A stretch of DNA of 64,000 nucleotides from JABDJL01 sp963664065 (GTDB lineage: Bacteria > Pseudomonadota > Gammaproteobacteria > Xanthomonadales > SZUA-36): positions 248,001 to 312,000 of the forward strand of contig OY760942.1 in NCBI GenBank assembly GCA_963664065.1. Reading direction: 5' to 3'. The translations under genes were made by a program, and so were the position numbers. The notes under the pieces are model-generated. The model was not told the DNA's origin, did no database searches, and saw nothing but the letters and a program-made list of their open reading frames with translations. Position 1 is the first letter of the stretch. Every line of letters begins with the position of its first letter. This document shows, piece by piece, positions 8,434 to 17,837 of this stretch.

Positions 8434-9312
8434 ATGTATTTTATCCTTAGCTTTGTTTTCCGGCTGCTGAGCATCATTCCGGCGCGAGTTTTGAATTTCC
8501 TGTCTTTTCCACTGGGACGAATGGCCTGGAGACTTTCGCCGACAAAGCGCAACAGTGCCCTGAAAAACCTGCAAGCCTGTTACCCGGATATGAGTGAAAA
8601 AACTCGCCTGGCTCTGGCCCGGGAAAGCATGCGCCATTATGTCTGTAATGCGCTTGAAACCGGCAAGGCCTGGCACTGGTCGACTGACCGGATTCTCGGC
8701 CAATTCGATGAACCCGAGGGGCTTGAACACTGGGATGAAGCACGCGCTGGGGGCAAGGGACTGTTGGTGCTGGCTCCTCACTTCGGCGCCTGGGAATTCA
8801 GCACCCAGGGACTTCGTAGCCGTAGCGGCGTATTGGCCTTGTACAAACCGGGGGATCATCAGGACTTTGATGCGAGATTACTCGCCAAGCGATTGCGCCA
8901 GGGCACCCAAATGGCGGCCACCAACCAGGCCGGACTAAAGAAGGTATATCGCCAACTCAGCGAGGAAGGTGTCGTTGTACAATTGCCAGACCAGGAACCA
9001 TCTGCGGGCCAGGGGCGATTTGTCCCGTTTTTCGGAATCCCGGCATGGACTGGAATATTGGCACCCAGGTTGATTCAAAGAACCGGTTGCCGGGTCCTGT
9101 TCGTGGTCTGCAGGCGTACTACCCGGGGTCGTTTGCAAATGGTGTTTCAAGCACCGGAAGAAGCAATATATTCACCCGATACGGACGAAGCGCTAGCCGC
9201 GCTTAATCGTGGCGTCGAAAGATGTGTGGAAGTTGAACCGGCACAATATCTCTGGGCCTATAAACGCTTTAAGACCCGCCCCGAGGGTGAGCCGCGCTTT
9301 TACCAAAGCTGA
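8434..9312 (+). CDS. LpxL/HtrB-family lipid A acyltransferase
   Basis: A 292-residue inner-membrane acyltransferase that by family membership adds a secondary acyl chain to lipid A. The catalytic HX4(D/E) motif is APHFGAWE, preceded by the core GLLVLAPH and followed by the conserved LPDQEPSAGQGRFVPFFG block. One N-terminal membrane anchor (YFILSFVFRLLSIIPA) is seen. I choose ATG 8434 because GGGAG lies 8 bases before it; an upstream GTG at 8419 is possible. Which acyl chain is transferred, and whether it is the LpxL or LpxM role, cannot be decided from the sequence. Confidence 0.88.
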   Translation: MYFILSFVFRLLSIIPARVLNFLSFPLGRMAWRLSPTKRNSALKNLQACYPDMSEKTRLALARESMRHYVCNALETGKAWHWSTDRILGQFDEPEGLEHWDEARAGGKGLLVLAPHFGAWEFSTQGLRSRSGVLALYKPGDHQDFDARLLAKRLRQGTQMAATNQAGLKKVYRQLSEEGVVVQLPDQEPSAGQGRFVPFFGIPAWTGILAPRLIQRTGCRVLFVVCRRTTRGRLQMVFQAPEEAIYSPDTDEALAALNRGVERCVEVEPAQYLWAYKRFKTRPEGEPRFYQS

Positions 9313-9437
9313 TGTGAAAGAGTCATTTGCACAGGGACGTGTTAACGCAAGGCGTGCTGCGAGGCAGTATCCTCGCAAATGATGACGTCGCTATGCGACT
9401 CAATTCAAAGCGCGAAGCGGGGCTAACTTGCTCCTGA

Positions 9438-10889
9438 TCAATCCCGCCAAAACGCCGGAGTTAGCAATACCAGCAAGGTATAAATTTCCAGGCGCCCCGC
9501 CAACATGGCAAAACTCAGAATCAGCTTCGCCGGAACGTTCAGCCCTGCATAGTTCGAGCCCACTTCTGAAAGTCCCGGCCCCATGTTGGTAATACACGCT
9601 GCTACGGCTGAAAATGCAGTGACCGAGTCGATTCCGGTGGCGTTCAGCAGCACAGTCATCAGCGCAAAACTGGCGATGTAGAGGAAAAAGAACCCCCATA
9701 CGGCATCCATCACCGAACTGGAGGTTTTTTGACCGCCAATTTTGACCTGGATTACGGCATGCGGATGGATCAGCCGTCGGATTTCACGGATTGACTGGCG
9801 ATATAACAGCATAATCCGGATAACCTTCATGCCCCCCGCTGTACTGCCGGCGCAGCCCCCGATAAATGCGGCGCAAATCATCAGTATGGGTACAAAGCCA
9901 CCCCACAGGTGAAATTCCGTGGTTGTGAAACCGGTGGTCGTCATTGCTGAAATGACCTGGAAACTCGCGTATCGGGCAGATTCAGTCCAGCTCCCGTATG
10001 TGCCATTGAAATACAGGGCAAAACTGGCGAGCACCGCCAGGCTAACCAGCAGCAAGGCATAAACCTTGAGTTCCGGATCCATGAAATAGGGCTGCGTGCT
10101 GGCCTTTCGCCATGCTGTAAAGTGCAGCGCGAAATTGACTCCGGCGATAACCATAAAAACCACGGCGATCATTTCGATAGTCGGGTTATTGAAATACGCC
10201 AGGCTGGCATCGTGGGTTGAGAATCCACCAATGGCAACAGTACTGAAAGAATGTCCCACTGCGTCAAAAAGTGACATGCCACCCAGCCAGTATGCCAATG
10301 CACAAACGACGGTAATGCCCAGGTAAATCAACCACAGGGCTTTCGCAGTTTCTGTAATCCGTGGTGTCAGCTTGCTGTCCTTGAGCGGCCCCGGTGTCTC
10401 CGCTCGATACAGTTGCATACCGCCGACACGTAACATCGGCAGTATGGCCACCGCCAGCACGATGATGCCCATGCCACCGAGCCACTGAAGCTGCTGTCGG
10501 TAGTAAAGAATCGCCCGGGGCAGTTCCTCGATGTTGGTAATGATGGTTGCGCCGGTCGTGGTCAATCCGGACATGGATTCAAACAGGGCGTCTACATAGG
10601 AAAGTTGGGGTGTCTGCAGCAACAGAAACGGAAGTGCGCCCACTATGGCAAGGGCCAGCCAGCAGCCGACAACGATCAGGAAACCATCCCGAACACGCAG
10701 CTCGTGATTGAAGTGCCTGACCGGAAGATAAATTATCAAACCAACCGTGACCAGGATGGCCGCACTGATGATGAAAAGGATAGCGGTACCGTCGTGGTAC
10801 AACCATGAAACCAGGGCAGGTGGCAGCATCATAAGGCTGGACAAGGCGATCAGAAATCCAACAACCCTCTGGATGGAGGCGTAGCGCAT
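9438..10889 (-). CDS. trkH: Trk potassium uptake channel subunit TrkH
   Basis: A 483-residue inner-membrane K+ channel of the Trk/Ktr/HKT superfamily, with four repeated M1-P-M2 units. Selectivity-filter turns are visible as SGLTTTGATI, VAIGGFSTHD, SAMTTTGFTTT and ITNMGPGLSE. I start at ATG 10889 (MRYASIQRVVGFL), two bases after the trkA stop; a TTG at 10895 would overlap that stop. It is the last gene of the minus-strand unit that begins at def, and it needs TrkA, encoded immediately upstream, as its nucleotide-gated regulator. A C6 tract at 9832-9837 lies in the gene without breaking the frame. Confidence 0.95.
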   Translation of the reverse strand: MRYASIQRVVGFLIALSSLMMLPPALVSWLYHDGTAILFIISAAILVTVGLIIYLPVRHFNHELRVRDGFLIVVGCWLALAIVGALPFLLLQTPQLSYVDALFESMSGLTTTGATIITNIEELPRAILYYRQQLQWLGGMGIIVLAVAILPMLRVGGMQLYRAETPGPLKDSKLTPRITETAKALWLIYLGITVVCALAYWLGGMSLFDAVGHSFSTVAIGGFSTHDASLAYFNNPTIEMIAVVFMVIAGVNFALHFTAWRKASTQPYFMDPELKVYALLLVSLAVLASFALYFNGTYGSWTESARYASFQVISAMTTTGFTTTEFHLWGGFVPILMICAAFIGGCAGSTAGGMKVIRIMLLYRQSIREIRRLIHPHAVIQVKIGGQKTSSSVMDAVWGFFFLYIASFALMTVLLNATGIDSVTAFSAVAACITNMGPGLSEVGSNYAGLNVPAKLILSFAMLAGRLEIYTLLVLLTPAFWRD

Positions 10890-10891
10890 AA

Positions 10892-12268
10892 TCAAACGAA
10901 GGTAGCGCTGACCTGGAACAGGCTCTCGACGGCAGGAATCTGCGCCTTGTGTGGTACAAACAGCAAAACGTGATCGTATTCCCGGATCACCGTGTCGTGA
11001 TGTCCAATAATCACATCTTCACCCCTGACTACAGCACTGATGGTAGTACCTTCCGGCAGATCCACATCTTCCAGCGCCCGGCCAACCACTTTTGAGCTGT
11101 GCTTGTCCCCCAGCGCAATTGCTTCGATGGCTTCAGCCACACCGCGTCGAAGAGAATGAACCCGGACCATGCTCCCTTTGCGGATATGTGTGAGTAAAGC
11201 TCCGATCGTGATCTGTTGCGGTGAAACCGCAATATCTATGACACCGGATTCGACCAGGTCGACATAAGAGGGGCGGTTGATGATGGCGATGACCTTTTCC
11301 ACCCCCAATTTTTTGGCCAGTAATGAGGACAGGATATTGGCCTCATCGTCATTGGTCAGCACACAATACACATCGGTGGTCTCAATGGCTTCCTCTCGCA
11401 GCAGATTTTCGTCGGCACAATCCCCGACCAGTACAATGGCTTTTTCTAGTTCCTCAGCGATGGCTTCGGCTCTCTCAGGATCTCTTTCAATAATCTTGAC
11501 GTGGTGGTCCCGTTCCAGTCGGCGTGCGAGGCTGGCACCGATGTAGCCGCCACCAGCCAGTATCACCCTCCGGATGGGGTTATCGGTCGGACGCAGCTCT
11601 TTCATCACCGTGCGAATATGTTTACGGGCTGCGAGGAAAAAGACGGTGTCATCTTCTTCGATCACGGTATCACCGTCAGGAATGATCAATTGACCCTGCC
11701 GGTAAACCGCGGCGACACGGGCGTCGGTGCCGGAAGGCATGTGCTGCCTGAGGGTATAAAGCTTTTGCCCGACCAGCAAGCCACCGGCGTCTGCCTGTGT
11801 TGCTACCAGTTGTGCACGCCCGTCAGCGAAGTCGAGTACCTGCAAAGCGCCGGGATATTCAATCAGCCTGGCGATGTGTTGGGTGATCAATTGCTCCGGG
11901 CTGATTAACACATCAATCGGGGTGTGCTCACGTGCAAACAGCTCCTTGTAGTCTGTGTATTCAGCTGACCGGACTCTCGCGATCCGTTTCGGCGTGTTAT
12001 ACAAGGTGTAAGCCACCTGGCAGGCAGCCATGTTCACTTCATCTGAATTGGTGACCGCAATCACAATATCAGCGTCTTCAATTCCTGCCCTGACCAGAAC
12101 CTTGGGATGGGACGCGTGACCCTGCACAACCCTGAGATCAAGGTGATCCTGCAGTTGCTTGAGGCGGGAAATATCTTTGTCTACTATTGTTATGTCGTTA
12201 TCTTCACCAGCCAGGCTCCAGGCCACGGAGGAGCCTACCTGTCCCGCGCCGAGAATCACGATTTTCAC
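10892..12268 (-). CDS. trkA: Trk potassium uptake regulator TrkA
   Basis: A 458-residue peripheral protein made of two RCK units, each an NAD(H)-binding Rossmann domain followed by a TrkA-C domain. The first nucleotide-binding motif is ILGAGQVGSSVA at the N-terminus and the second is LAGGGYIGASLA near residue 238. It gates TrkH in response to nucleotides. The start is GTG 12268, overlapping the ntrX stop (GTGA), and the next gene is trkH, so ntrX, trkA and trkH are tightly coupled. Length and order match the E. coli protein. Confidence 0.96.
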   Translation of the reverse strand: MKIVILGAGQVGSSVAWSLAGEDNDITIVDKDISRLKQLQDHLDLRVVQGHASHPKVLVRAGIEDADIVIAVTNSDEVNMAACQVAYTLYNTPKRIARVRSAEYTDYKELFAREHTPIDVLISPEQLITQHIARLIEYPGALQVLDFADGRAQLVATQADAGGLLVGQKLYTLRQHMPSGTDARVAAVYRQGQLIIPDGDTVIEEDDTVFFLAARKHIRTVMKELRPTDNPIRRVILAGGGYIGASLARRLERDHHVKIIERDPERAEAIAEELEKAIVLVGDCADENLLREEAIETTDVYCVLTNDDEANILSSLLAKKLGVEKVIAIINRPSYVDLVESGVIDIAVSPQQITIGALLTHIRKGSMVRVHSLRRGVAEAIEAIALGDKHSSKVVGRALEDVDLPEGTTISAVVRGEDVIIGHHDTVIREYDHVLLFVPHKAQIPAVESLFQVSATFV

Positions 12269-13647
12269 AAGTTTCCCCCACTTTTGGCCACTGACTTGGG
12301 GTCAATTCCCAGGGATCGCAATTTCCGGTACAAATGCGTTCGTTCCATCCCCACTGACTCTGACAGTTTACCCATGCTGCCGCCTGCTTTGTGAAGTTGG
12401 TAACGGAGATATTCGCGTTCAAACTGTTCCCGGGCTTCGCGTAAAGGCAGATCAAAAGAACCGGGCCGAGCAGCCGCCGCAGTGGATATTTCAGACGCAT
12501 TCTGGCGTAGTGCATCTTCAACTTCATTGACGGTCACTTCACCGTCACCTCCGAGAATCAGAAGCCGTTGAACCAGATTTCTCAATTCATGAATGTTTCC
12601 GGGCCAACTGTGGTTTCGAAGACGATTAAGCGCTGAAATTGAAAACAGGCGATACGGTAATGCCTCGTGATTGGGGAACCAGTCGGCGTAGAAACGTACC
12701 ATGTCCGGGATATCTTCAGGCCGTGCCCGAAGTGGAGGAACATGCAGCGGCAGAACATTCAGTCGATAATAAAGTTGCTCGGAAACCGATCCGTTCTGCA
12801 CCAGAATTTCCAGGTTCTCCGGTGCGCTGGCGATAATGCGGCAACTGATATCAATGGACTCGTTTCCACCTTCAACGTAATAGCAGCCTGCTTCGAACGC
12901 CAGATTAATCAGGCCCTGCGCCTCCAGCGACAATTGTTGAATCTCGGGAATAAACAGTGTGCCGTTTCGAGCCTGATCCAAAAGCCCGGGTTCGATCTGA
13001 CCGCCGTCAATTCCACCAAAAAGGTAGCGCCGGACATCGTTGCCCCTCAATCTGAAATGATCAAGTACGGCGAACTTTCCGGCGTGTGCGCCAGTCCGGT
13101 GTACGAATGCGGCTATCGTTGCTTTACCGCTTCCGATTTCACCAACAATCAATATAGGTGAACTGTGACGAGATGCCTGTTCCGCTTTTTGACGTAACAA
13201 TTGCATTTGTGGGCTGTTACCGATTGGATCCACATACGGCGCGCTCGATCGCGCGTGACCCGATGCAGGTGTGCTCTGACCTGATTCAAGCGCATGATTT
13301 ACAGTTGCCAGTAACTTGGCCAGTGACAGAGGCTTTTGTATAAAATCGTGTGCACCCAACCTTGTTGCCTCGACCGCAGTTTCCAGCGTGCCATGGCCGG
13401 ACATCACCACCACCGGACAAGCAAGAGAGCCACTGCTGGACCATTCTTTCAGCAGCGTAATACCATCAATATCTGGCATCCAGATGTCCAAAAGTACTAA
13501 ATCGGGTTTTTCATTGGCATATGCGGAACGTGCTGATTCGCCGTCTTTCGCCGAACAGACGGCATAACCCTCGTCGGCCAGAATCTCACTGACCAGTTGA
13601 CGAATATCGGGCTCGTCGTCTACTACCAGAATTTGCGCTTGGGGCAT
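12265..13647 (-). CDS. ntrX: NtrX-type response regulator with degenerate AAA+ domain
   Basis: A 460-residue regulator: receiver domain with phospho-acceptor Asp54 (LVLLDIWMPDIDG), AAA+ domain and a C-terminal Fis-type helix-turn-helix (LSESVGMERTHLYRKL). It is the partner of NtrY, encoded upstream. The AAA+ region departs from NtrC in two places. The sigma-54 contact loop GAFTGA is absent (LFGGIDGGQIEPGLL in its place), and the Walker B Asp is replaced (TLFIPEIQQL instead of TLFLDEIGDL). Walker A survives as GEIGSGKAT. It therefore probably does not activate sigma-54 and may bind DNA as a sigma-70 regulator or repressor. Other gammaproteobacterial NtrX proteins also lack GAFTGA, as far as I recall. 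Confidence 0.88.
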   Translation of the reverse strand: MPQAQILVVDDEPDIRQLVSEILADEGYAVCSAKDGESARSAYANEKPDLVLLDIWMPDIDGITLLKEWSSSGSLACPVVVMSGHGTLETAVEATRLGAHDFIQKPLSLAKLLATVNHALESGQSTPASGHARSSAPYVDPIGNSPQMQLLRQKAEQASRHSSPILIVGEIGSGKATIAAFVHRTGAHAGKFAVLDHFRLRGNDVRRYLFGGIDGGQIEPGLLDQARNGTLFIPEIQQLSLEAQGLINLAFEAGCYYVEGGNESIDISCRIIASAPENLEILVQNGSVSEQLYYRLNVLPLHVPPLRARPEDIPDMVRFYADWFPNHEALPYRLFSISALNRLRNHSWPGNIHELRNLVQRLLILGGDGEVTVNEVEDALRQNASEISTAAAARPGSFDLPLREAREQFEREYLRYQLHKAGGSMGKLSESVGMERTHLYRKLRSLGIDPKSVAKSGGNL

Positions 13648-13811
13648 GCTCGTCGGCCTTTGGATTGATGTCTTCTGCTTATTGCCACCGCTTTCGGTCG
13701 CGCAGTTTGTTTCCTGATTGGAATTAAGTGTGGTAAAGAAACAACAGAATGCCAGAATTCACCTGGAGTGGATATAGCGGCTGAAAATTGTTGGTATTCC
13801 CGGCGGGTGCT

Positions 13812-16031
13812 TTATGCCGTATCGCGGTGTTCCTTGTCCTGCACCAGTCCTTTTTTCAGAGGCAGGAGGATACTGGCCATTGCGCCACCGCCCGCAGGGT
13901 TACTGATGGCAATTTTTCCATCATGATCCGTAACAATTTTTCTGCAAATCGCCAGACCAAGACCACTGCCATTGGCCTTGTGGCTGACATATGGCTCAAA
14001 GGGTTTTTCCAATACCGCTAGGGGGAAGCCTGGGCCATTGTCTGAAATAACCATTTCAAGCCATGCTTCGCCATTCCTCTCGAACGTGGCTGTGCGAATG
14101 GTGATGCTGACCCGGTTGGTATTCTCAGCGGCCTCATTGGCATTGCGAATCAGGTTGTGCAGTAACTGACGAATCTGCCCGCCGTCTGCAGTCAGCCCCT
14201 GAGGCCCGGGGCATAATTCCAACTGTAAGTCCGTGTTGGGGTCACCGTCACGATAAAGCGCAACGACGACCTTGATTAACTGCTCAAGATTCAAATCGGT
14301 AACTTCAAACTCAGGCTCCCTGGCATAATCGCCGAACGCATCCACCAGCTTTCTGAGGGCCTCGACCTGGGAAATGATGGTTGTGGCAGATCGATCCAGC
14401 ATTTCCCCGTCTTTGGCTTCCAGCTTGTCCATCAGCTTCATTCGCAACCTCTCGGCTGCCAGCCTGATGGGAGTCAGTGGGTTCTTCACTTCGTGCGCAA
14501 GTCGGCGGGCAACCTCTGACCAGGCAGCATCACGCTGAGCCTGGTTCAATATCGTAACGTCGTCAAAAACCACGACGTGCCCACCATCTTTATCAGTCAC
14601 AGACGGCAAACTGGAACCGCGAACCAGCAAAACCAAAGGAGAGCCGGCTTGCTTGAGGCGGATTTCCTGTTGCCATTCAGCCCTGCCGCGATTGATTCGG
14701 TTCAAAACAGTTTCAGAAAATGGTTCAAGAAATGGTGCCAACCTGAATATGTCATTCAGATGCCGGTCGGCGGCGTAGCCGGCAGGCAGTTTCAGAATCT
14801 GTTCTGCGGCGCGGTTGGCGCGCACAATATTTCCCCTGGAGTCGAAAGTCAGCACACCTGAGGACAGGCTGCCGAGGACCGTTTCCAGGTATTCACCCTG
14901 CTCCTGCAAGCGTGCGCGTGCGGATTCTGCTTCCTGGCTGGCTTTCAATAATGCCTCGGTCATTTCGTTAAACGATTGTGCGAGGAAACCGAGTTCGTCC
15001 CTGGACCGTGTCTCAACGGCCTGGCCAAGGTCCCCGGCAGCAACCTTGTGGGTTGCGATAGCAAGATTTGAAATTGGCGCCACCATCCGGCGTGAGGCGT
15101 TGAGCGCTGCCAGGATGGCCAGCAAAACCGTAAGGGCGAGCACGAGGGTCAGGATCAGCAGGAAACTCTGTTTAAGTGAATTTCTCAGGTAACTGACATT
15201 CTGGTAACGCTGGTATTCCTTGCCAATATTCGCGGTTAGCGCAGTAATGTTATCCGGTAACGGGAAGATCGCCTGCAACAGCAGGTCCGGGTCTCCGGCT
15301 GAGGTGGCGGGGATTTGCTGAATGACGCGAATCCTGAGGCCGTCTCCAGTGGTCGGCTCTGCGCGTGCATATTCGCCACGCTCAATTGCCTGCAATAAAG
15401 CGTAGTCGCCGGGGTGATCGGCAAGGTCGGACAAAGCGTTAAAACTGGCCATGGAAACCACCCGGCCGGCTTCTGTCAGCACCGATAGCTCAACTGGCCC
15501 GGAAGCGCTTACACGTCTTAGCAATGCACGGCGAAGTCTCTCAGGCTCATTTTCCAGCCCCTCTATTTCCAGGCCCATGCGTTGCATCTGGTTGCGTACT
15601 TCCAGCGTTCGAACATCGAGAAATTCCTGGCCAAGCGCCAGCGAATCAGCCAGCGCTGCTTCTACCTGGACATCGAACCAGCTGTCCACGGTCCGGGTCA
15701 GGAACCAGGCGGAGAAAAAGTAGACGATCAATGCCGGGGGCAAGGACAACATCAGGAAATTTCTAACCCAGCGTAGCGATAGTCTCGCGCCCGGTGCTTC
15801 GCGTTTAACTTTGCGAACCAGTGAATAAGCCCGGACAGAGATGCTTATAAAAAGCAGGACCAGGGCCAGACCCGTTAGCACCAGTACCCAAAGGTAGTGG
15901 CGACCATAGCCGCCCGGATCCTGCTCTACGTTACTGACCAATAGCAGGGAAGTCAGGAGCACGGCCAGTGCTGCCACGATGGGCAACACGCGGAACAGCC
16001 GCTTTCTCAAGCGTTTATTACGAAAGGCCAT
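13812..16031 (-). CDS. ntrY: Membrane sensor histidine kinase NtrY
   Basis: A 739-residue kinase. Membrane segments occur at about 15-35, 45-70 and 90-110, then a periplasmic region, a further membrane helix (LILTLVLALTVLLAILAALN), a HAMP domain (RRMVAPISNLAIATHKVAAGDL), a PAS domain, a HisKA domain with the H box RRLAHEVKNPLTPIRLAAE and a HATPase domain with N box LLHNLIRNANEAAE and G2 box GSGLGLAICRK. I start at ATG 16031 (MAFRNKRLRKRL) with GGAG 8 bases before; it overlaps the end of the DUF4390 gene by 25 bases. A gap of 164 bases separates it from ntrX, which may have its own promoter there. It probably reports nitrogen or redox state. Confidence 0.92.
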   Translation of the reverse strand: MAFRNKRLRKRLFRVLPIVAALAVLLTSLLLVSNVEQDPGGYGRHYLWVLVLTGLALVLLFISISVRAYSLVRKVKREAPGARLSLRWVRNFLMLSLPPALIVYFFSAWFLTRTVDSWFDVQVEAALADSLALGQEFLDVRTLEVRNQMQRMGLEIEGLENEPERLRRALLRRVSASGPVELSVLTEAGRVVSMASFNALSDLADHPGDYALLQAIERGEYARAEPTTGDGLRIRVIQQIPATSAGDPDLLLQAIFPLPDNITALTANIGKEYQRYQNVSYLRNSLKQSFLLILTLVLALTVLLAILAALNASRRMVAPISNLAIATHKVAAGDLGQAVETRSRDELGFLAQSFNEMTEALLKASQEAESARARLQEQGEYLETVLGSLSSGVLTFDSRGNIVRANRAAEQILKLPAGYAADRHLNDIFRLAPFLEPFSETVLNRINRGRAEWQQEIRLKQAGSPLVLLVRGSSLPSVTDKDGGHVVVFDDVTILNQAQRDAAWSEVARRLAHEVKNPLTPIRLAAERLRMKLMDKLEAKDGEMLDRSATTIISQVEALRKLVDAFGDYAREPEFEVTDLNLEQLIKVVVALYRDGDPNTDLQLELCPGPQGLTADGGQIRQLLHNLIRNANEAAENTNRVSITIRTATFERNGEAWLEMVISDNGPGFPLAVLEKPFEPYVSHKANGSGLGLAICRKIVTDHDGKIAISNPAGGGAMASILLPLKKGLVQDKEHRDTA

Positions 16032-16564
16032 GTAGACCACTCCGAGTCGTGTTTCCATTCGGTGGAAAACAGGGCAGGCAGATGCATGGGGGCTGGCAAG
16101 CTTGAATTTTCCAGCCTGGTTCGGGTTCGAAACTCGTATGGTCCCGGGGCCAGGGGCCCGGTATTAAAGTCTACGCTCATGTTCGCCAATTCATTGAGGA
16201 CATGGCGCAATCGAGGAAAACTTTGGACGTTATCTGTCCCAGGACCCGCAAGTTGATATACCTGGTTCAGTGGCAAAAAACGTATCTCGTAGTGCCGGCT
16301 TTCATTTGCAAGCAATGTCAGGGTAAGGCTGTCCCGTAGTTCTATTTCGAGCAAAATGGTCAACGGCACACCATTCTCCAGGGCTTCCACAGCTTCACGG
16401 CTGAGGCTGAGATCCTGGTTATAACGGGCCAGGATTTTCTGGTATCCAGGGCTGACACGTATGTCCCGGACCTTAAATCCATACTCAGTTCCTGCCTCGG
16501 AACAGCCGGTGAGTAGCAGCGCCAGGCTAATCAGACTTGTAAATAACGGCGTAGTAAAAGCCAT
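16007..16564 (-). CDS. DUF4390 lipoprotein
   Basis: A 185-residue protein of unknown function. The chosen ATG 16564 is preceded by AGGAAGG and opens a lipoprotein signal: LISLALLLTGCSEAG, with lipobox LTGC, so the mature protein should be anchored to a membrane through its Cys. The body is beta-rich (VRDIRVSPGYQKILARY, LTILLEIELRDSL, YEIRFLPLNQVYQL), matching DUF4390. It overlaps rsmB by 38 bases and ntrY by 25 bases. The steady location just before ntrY in related genomes suggests a link with NtrY sensing, but this is inference from position only. Confidence 0.82.
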   Translation of the reverse strand: MAFTTPLFTSLISLALLLTGCSEAGTEYGFKVRDIRVSPGYQKILARYNQDLSLSREAVEALENGVPLTILLEIELRDSLTLTLLANESRHYEIRFLPLNQVYQLAGPGTDNVQSFPRLRHVLNELANMSVDFNTGPLAPGPYEFRTRTRLENSSLPAPMHLPALFSTEWKHDSEWSTWPFVINA

Positions 16565-17837
16565 CCATACCTTCCTCGCCAGGCAGTATTTGCTGACCTG
16601 GAGACAGCGCTTGATCCGGGGTTTCACCGGGCTCGACGATCTTCGCATTTGCATGCCGGGACAGAAATCCATGAATTTGCTCGTGATTTTCACTCTTTAG
16701 TATGGAACATGTTGCATATACAAGGATACCGCCAGTGTTAAGCAGGGGCCAGAGTCGTTCCAGCAAAAGCTGTTGCATCCTGACCGCTTTTTGTACCTGT
16801 GCCGTATCTCGTAACCACTTGATTTCAGGGTGCCTGCGAATAACCCCGGTAGTACTGCAGGGTGCATCCAGCAGTATTTTGTCGAAGGGTGCTCCGTCCC
16901 ACCAGTCTTCCGGTCTCGATGCGTCCGCTGATTTCAAACGGCAATCAAGACCAAGTCGATCCAGGTTATCCCTGACCATTTTCAATCGTTCCGGACTACG
17001 GTCCAGTGCCAGCAGGTCGATAGACGGTTGTCGTTCCAGCAGGTGGCAGGTCTTGCCACCGGGTGCCGCACAGGCGTCGAGAATCCGATCACCTGCCCTG
17101 GGATTTACCAGTTCAACAGCCAGTTGCGCTGCCGGGTCCTGTACCGATACCTGTCCTTCGGAGAATCCGGGAACCTTATGCACCGCCATGGCAGGTTTCA
17201 CGGAAACTGCATCGGGCACCCGGGGGTGGGTAGCAGCGGTAAAGCCCTGTTGCTGAATTTCATTACAAAAATTCTGCAATTCTGTACGCTGACGATTGAC
17301 CCTCAGCCAGAACGCAGCCTGCCGGTTGTTCTCTGTGACAATTTCTATCCACTTCTCCGGCCAATCCTGTTCAAGCCTGTCCAGCAGCCAGTCCGGGTGG
17401 GCATACTGACTGCGCTGCTCTCCGAGCCGCAACAAAAAGTCGGATTGTTCCCGCTGGAAACGGCGTAACAGGGCGTTTACCAACCCAACTGCCCAGGGTT
17501 TCCCCATGTCCCTGGCGCATTGGGCAGTTGCATGCACTGCGGCGTGTTCGGCAGTTTCATCTTTCCAGAGTTGGAAAATGCCAATCATTACCAGTCTTCG
17601 GATGTCCCTGTCTTTGTGTTGAAGTGGTTTATTGAGAAGTTGAACAGTCAGCCATTCCAGAGCGCCCAGCCAACGCAATACCCCATAGGCCAGGTGACGC
17701 GCAAACGCCTGGTCCCGGAGTGGGAGGCCGGATTCAGACAGGAAGTTATCAGTTAGAGAATGCCGATCATCCAGAACCTCCCCGATAGCACCGACAGCCG
17801 CCAGGCGGGCGTTGCCGGAACGCAATTGCGTTTTCAT
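16527..17837 (-). CDS. rsmB: 16S rRNA (cytosine-967-C5) methyltransferase
   Basis: A 436-residue enzyme that methylates C967 of 16S rRNA with S-adenosylmethionine. The N-terminal NusB-like RNA-binding domain (about 1-140) is followed by a Rossmann methyltransferase domain: SAM motif LDACAAPGGKTCHLLE, then DAPCSTTGVIRRHPEIKW, which carries the first of the two catalytic cysteines, and VYATCSILKSENH, which carries the second. Its start overlaps the fmt stop by 4 bases (ATGA), and its 3' end overlaps the DUF4390 gene. def-fmt-rsmB order is conserved across gammaproteobacteria. Confidence 0.95.
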   Translation of the reverse strand: MKTQLRSGNARLAAVGAIGEVLDDRHSLTDNFLSESGLPLRDQAFARHLAYGVLRWLGALEWLTVQLLNKPLQHKDRDIRRLVMIGIFQLWKDETAEHAAVHATAQCARDMGKPWAVGLVNALLRRFQREQSDFLLRLGEQRSQYAHPDWLLDRLEQDWPEKWIEIVTENNRQAAFWLRVNRQRTELQNFCNEIQQQGFTAATHPRVPDAVSVKPAMAVHKVPGFSEGQVSVQDPAAQLAVELVNPRAGDRILDACAAPGGKTCHLLERQPSIDLLALDRSPERLKMVRDNLDRLGLDCRLKSADASRPEDWWDGAPFDKILLDAPCSTTGVIRRHPEIKWLRDTAQVQKAVRMQQLLLERLWPLLNTGGILVYATCSILKSENHEQIHGFLSRHANAKIVEPGETPDQALSPGQQILPGEEGMDGFYYAVIYKSD

